DNA of 64,000 nt from ZC4RG30 sp046047615 (GTDB lineage Bacteria > Pseudomonadota > Gammaproteobacteria > Steroidobacterales > Steroidobacteraceae). The translations under genes were made by a program, and so were the position numbers. The DNA is taken from positions 5,698 to 69,697 of the forward strand of contig JBJOHO010000050.1 in assembly GCA_046047615.1 (NCBI GenBank), read 5' to 3'. The notes under the pieces were generated by a model. The model was not told the DNA's origin. It did no database searches and saw only the letters and a list, made by a program, of their open reading frames with translations. Within the stretch, counting starts at the first letter, position 1. Each line of letters starts with the position of its first letter. This document shows, one piece after another, positions 61,466 through 64,000 of the stretch.

Positions 61466-63324
61466 ACGAGCGACTGCAAGGACCTGGTGATTTCATCCTC
61501 GTGACGGGTCCCGCTGCCGCGGATGCCGCCTTGCGCGAGCGTTTGCTGCGGCCGGCCCTCTGGCAGCGCGGACGCACCGCGTATCTCCCAAGAGTCCTGC
61601 ACGCAGAACCTGGCGTCCTCGCCATTGGGGCCGGCGACACCAGCGTCGCCGTACGGGGGTCCGTTGGCGTGGTTGGCCAGTTCGATCTCCCGGGACAGGG
61701 CGGTGCCGGTGGACCGGTACCGGCGGCGTTGATCCACGCCTGGGAGACGCAGGGTGCTGCGCTGGATCCGCTGGCCTACCGGGGTGGCTATGCGTTCGGC
61801 GGCTGGAACCTCGCGGGCGGCCAATGGATGGCCTGCACGGACCTTTTCCGCCGCTTTCCGCTCTATGTGCGCAAACTCGCAGGCCATGGTCAGGCCGTCG
61901 GCACCGACCTGCGCCTGCTTGCCGCCTGCACGGCGGAGACGCCTGCCCTCAACCTCGCGGCGCTCTATGACCTGCTGAATCTCTACTATGTGCCGACGCC
62001 GCTCACGCTCTATTCCGGCATCAACAAGCTGCCACCCGCCACACTGATGGATGGCGCCGGTCCGGACAGTCGCGAGCGCCGCTATTGGATGCCCGACTAT
62101 CCTGCCGACATCGATGTGGCCGACACTGCCGCAACGGCTGGTGCACTCCGCGGCGAGATAGAGACCGCCGTGCTGGCCCAACGGGAGGGTGCAAGCGCCT
62201 GGGGTACCTTCCTCAGCGGTGGCACCGACAGTTCCTCGATTTCCGGCATCCTGGCGCGGGCCCGTGGCGCAACCGGGCCCGCGGTCCGCAGCTTCTCCAT
62301 CGGCTTCGCGGAGGAAGGCTACGACGAACTCGGCTATTGCGACATCGCCGCCCGCTACTACGGACTTGATGCGAGCCGGGAGGTCGTCAGCGCCACCGAC
62401 ACACTCGCGCTTGTCGACCTCATCGTGTCGGCTTATGACGAGCCCGCCGGCAATGCGTCCTCCATTCCCACCATGGCGTGCACGCGCCTGGCCAAGGACT
62501 CCGGCATCGACATCATGATCGGTGGCGACGGTGGCGACGAGATCTTCGGTGGCAACGAACGCTACCTGAAAGACGCAATCATGCAGCGCTTCCACGTCCT
62601 GCCAAAGCCCCTGAAGGCGCTGTTCCGTGGTGGTGCCCGCCTGCTGCCAGGCGACAGCCATTTCATCAACCGTGTCCGCAATTTCATCAAGCGCGGATCC
62701 TTGCCCAATCCGGACCGCTTCTACACAGACGATGCGTTCGCGTCGGAGTGGTATGACAGCCTGCTCACGCCCGCAATGCGGGCGGCAGTGCCGCGCGACA
62801 CCTCGCTGGAAGTGCTGCGCGAAACCTATGCGAAGGCCAGGGCAAAGGATGAACTGCACCGCCTCATGTTCATCGATCTCGAACGCACGATCGCCGACAA
62901 TGACATCGTCAAGGTCACGCGCGCCGCACGTGCCAACGGCATCTTTGTCAGGTTCCCCTACCTCGAGCGCGGGCTCGTTGAGCACACCGGAAGACTGCCG
63001 GTCGACTGCAAACTGCGCAGCGGTGAAAAGCGCTTCCTGTTCCGGCGGGCCGTCGCCGATCTGCTGCCTGCAGAGATCCTGGCGAAGAAAAAGCAGGGAT
63101 TCGGGCTGCCTGTCAGCGTGTGGTTCCGCAAGGACACCCGCTATGTCGAGCTGTTGCAGGATACGGTCTGCAGCCCGGGATCACGACTGCGCAGCCTCGT
63201 CGAGCCGGCTGCCGTGCGGACGCTGCTGGGCCGTCACCAGTCCGGCGCCTGGGAGCACGGCGCCGAACTCTGGGCGCTCCTGATGATCGAACGCTGGCTC
63301 GAACGCGAGGGCGTACGTCCATGA
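61462..63324 (+). CDS. Asparagine synthetase-like protein lacking the glutaminase Cys
   Basis: Protein of 620 residues with the two-domain AsnB layout. The C-terminal synthetase domain is complete: PP-loop FLSGGTDSSSISGIL near residue 250, RSFSIGFAEEGYDEL and IGGDGGDEIFGGNERY. The N-terminal domain keeps the glutaminase-fold sequence (YRGGYAFGGWNL, CTDLFRRFPLYV) but starts MNERLQGPGDF, so the Cys2 nucleophile of class II amidotransferases is missing. It cannot use glutamine in the normal way; ammonia or another amine may be the nucleophile, as in related cyclases and amide synthetases. In a glycosyltransferase operon a sugar-acid amide or a peptide-glycan linkage is possible. Overlaps both neighbours (GTGA, ATGA). 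Confidence 0.82.
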   Translation: MNERLQGPGDFILVTGPAAADAALRERLLRPALWQRGRTAYLPRVLHAEPGVLAIGAGDTSVAVRGSVGVVGQFDLPGQGGAGGPVPAALIHAWETQGAALDPLAYRGGYAFGGWNLAGGQWMACTDLFRRFPLYVRKLAGHGQAVGTDLRLLAACTAETPALNLAALYDLLNLYYVPTPLTLYSGINKLPPATLMDGAGPDSRERRYWMPDYPADIDVADTAATAGALRGEIETAVLAQREGASAWGTFLSGGTDSSSISGILARARGATGPAVRSFSIGFAEEGYDELGYCDIAARYYGLDASREVVSATDTLALVDLIVSAYDEPAGNASSIPTMACTRLAKDSGIDIMIGGDGGDEIFGGNERYLKDAIMQRFHVLPKPLKALFRGGARLLPGDSHFINRVRNFIKRGSLPNPDRFYTDDAFASEWYDSLLTPAMRAAVPRDTSLEVLRETYAKARAKDELHRLMFIDLERTIADNDIVKVTRAARANGIFVRFPYLERGLVEHTGRLPVDCKLRSGEKRFLFRRAVADLLPAEILAKKKQGFGLPVSVWFRKDTRYVELLQDTVCSPGSRLRSLVEPAAVRTLLGRHQSGAWEHGAELWALLMIERWLEREGVRP

Positions 63325-64000
63325 CCATGGTGGTCGACGAATATTCGCGCCTGCCGGAGCCGCCGCCACACCGCATCCTGCTCGTCCTTGACGCCCGCTA
63401 CCCACCCCCGCGAGGCGGGGGTGGCGCCGAGCACCAGGTCGAAAAGCTTGCGCGACGCTTCATGCAACTGGGCTACGCCGTCGAGGTATGGGTTCCCGCA
63501 GGCGAGAACGCCAACAATCCCATGCCGATCCAGCCGTGGCACGGAACTGTCAGGCACGTGCCACACCCACGCGTCCGCTGGATCGGCGGCTTGGTGATGC
63601 AGCTCAACCTGCTGCGCATGCTGTGGCGGCATCGACGCGTGTTCTCCGCGATACACACGCACATCGTCGGCGGGCTGGCACTGAGCTGCTGCCTGATGGG
63701 TCCATGGTTGCGCGTGCCGGTCATCGTGAAGTTCACAGGCTATGCCGACATTGAAAAAAGACAGGGCCGATCGGGGATCGTGGAGCGGATGCGGCAGCGC
63801 CTGTTGCAGCGCGCCACTTTCATCCAGGCGATCAGCAGGCGCATCCACAGCACGCTGTGCACGGCCGGCTTCGCCACCGCGGCGGTGAAGCATGTGCCCA
63901 ATGGCGTGGAGCTGGCAGCCCATGCACCTGACGCCCGTCAGCGCGAACTTGTCCGGCGTGAGCTGGCCGTGCCTGCCGATGCGACGGTGGCGGTGTATTC
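63321..64000 (+). CDS. Family 4 glycosyltransferase, cut by the window edge
   Basis: The ATG at 63321 overlaps the previous stop as ATGA and the frame is open to the end of the window (226 codons). The N-terminal domain reads ILLVLDARYPPPRGGGGAEH, then a GT4 acceptor-side fold: HTHIVGGLALSCCLMGPWL, VPVIVKFTGYADIEKR, FIQAISRRIHSTLCTAGF and KHVPNGVELAAHA. The donor-binding half is outside the window. It continues the glycan operon, so the locus is incomplete here. Confidence 0.85.
   Translation, partial: MTMVVDEYSRLPEPPPHRILLVLDARYPPPRGGGGAEHQVEKLARRFMQLGYAVEVWVPAGENANNPMPIQPWHGTVRHVPHPRVRWIGGLVMQLNLLRMLWRHRRVFSAIHTHIVGGLALSCCLMGPWLRVPVIVKFTGYADIEKRQGRSGIVERMRQRLLQRATFIQAISRRIHSTLCTAGFATAAVKHVPNGVELAAHAPDARQRELVRRELAVPADATVAVY

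Noticed and set aside
63402..63424. Perfect 10-bp inverted repeat (CCACCCCCGC, GAG, GCGGGGGTGG)
   Set aside because: It lies inside the coding region and is explained by the PPPRGGGG glycosyltransferase loop in GC-rich codons.

Overview
The window is a contiguous, GC-rich piece of bacterial chromosome, almost fully coding. It suggests a flagellated (or at least chemotactic), aerobically respiring gammaproteobacterium. The reasons are the rpoZ-spoT-ridA-recG-ubiA order, a bioBFHCD operon with a divergent comF, a hexameric-type citrate synthase, a class I fructose-bisphosphate aldolase, and a CheA-CheW-MCP-CheY-CheR-CheD-CheB cluster. The species cannot be named from the sequence. No rRNA, tRNA, CRISPR array, insertion sequence or prophage was seen.

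Layout. (1) 1-11.4 kb, + strand: a complete chemotaxis operon, with the tail of a STAS protein, cheA, cheW, a PAS-containing receptor, cheY, a CheZ-like protein, a second receptor, cheR, cheD and cheB. (2) 11.4-20.7 kb, - strand: a housekeeping run read comF, ctaB, dsbA, gloB, perM, uvrD, trkA, trkH, covering heme O synthesis, periplasmic disulfides, methylglyoxal detoxification, DNA repair and potassium uptake. (3) 20.8-25.9 kb, + strand: bioB-bioF-bioH-bioC-bioD and a DUF2244 gene, with start/stop overlaps from bioF onward. (4) 25.9-32.6 kb: an aa3-type cytochrome c oxidase locus with coxB, coxA, a 38-residue small gene, ctaG, coxC, a divergent twin-membrane gene, SURF1, an Sco-like gene and ctaA. 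The ctaB of this pathway lies in region 2. (5) 32.6-35.2 kb: accessory genes, namely a B3 metallo-beta-lactamase-like protein lacking two zinc ligands and two tandem paralogous exported proteins of unknown function. (6) 35.3-41.1 kb, - strand: rpoZ, spoT, ridA, recG, ubiA. (7) 41.2-47.8 kb: class I aldolase, then a cassette of acyl-AMP ligase, acyl carrier protein and two atypical alpha/beta hydrolases, facing an acyltransferase-3/SGNH O-acyltransferase. (8) 47.9-57.1 kb: gmk, an acid/His-rich membrane protein, a LigB-LigA fused dioxygenase like gallate dioxygenase, yicC, PP2C-rph-rdgB-hemW, rpmE and gltA. (9) 57.1-64 kb: a polysaccharide deacetylase and a tightly coupled glycosyltransferase/asparagine-synthetase-like operon that runs off the right edge, probably for an exopolysaccharide or other surface glycan.

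Genes are packed with NTGA start/stop overlaps (ATGA, GTGA, one TTGA), so many start codons were chosen on that basis, giving GTG or TTG starts. The least explained parts are the CheZ-like protein and its C-terminal tail shared with CheD, the zinc-ligand-deficient lactamase fold, the acyl-ligase/ACP/hydrolase cassette, the Cys-less amidotransferase in the glycan operon, and the region before rpmE that carries an inverted pair of DnaA-box-like sequences and a foldable leader.
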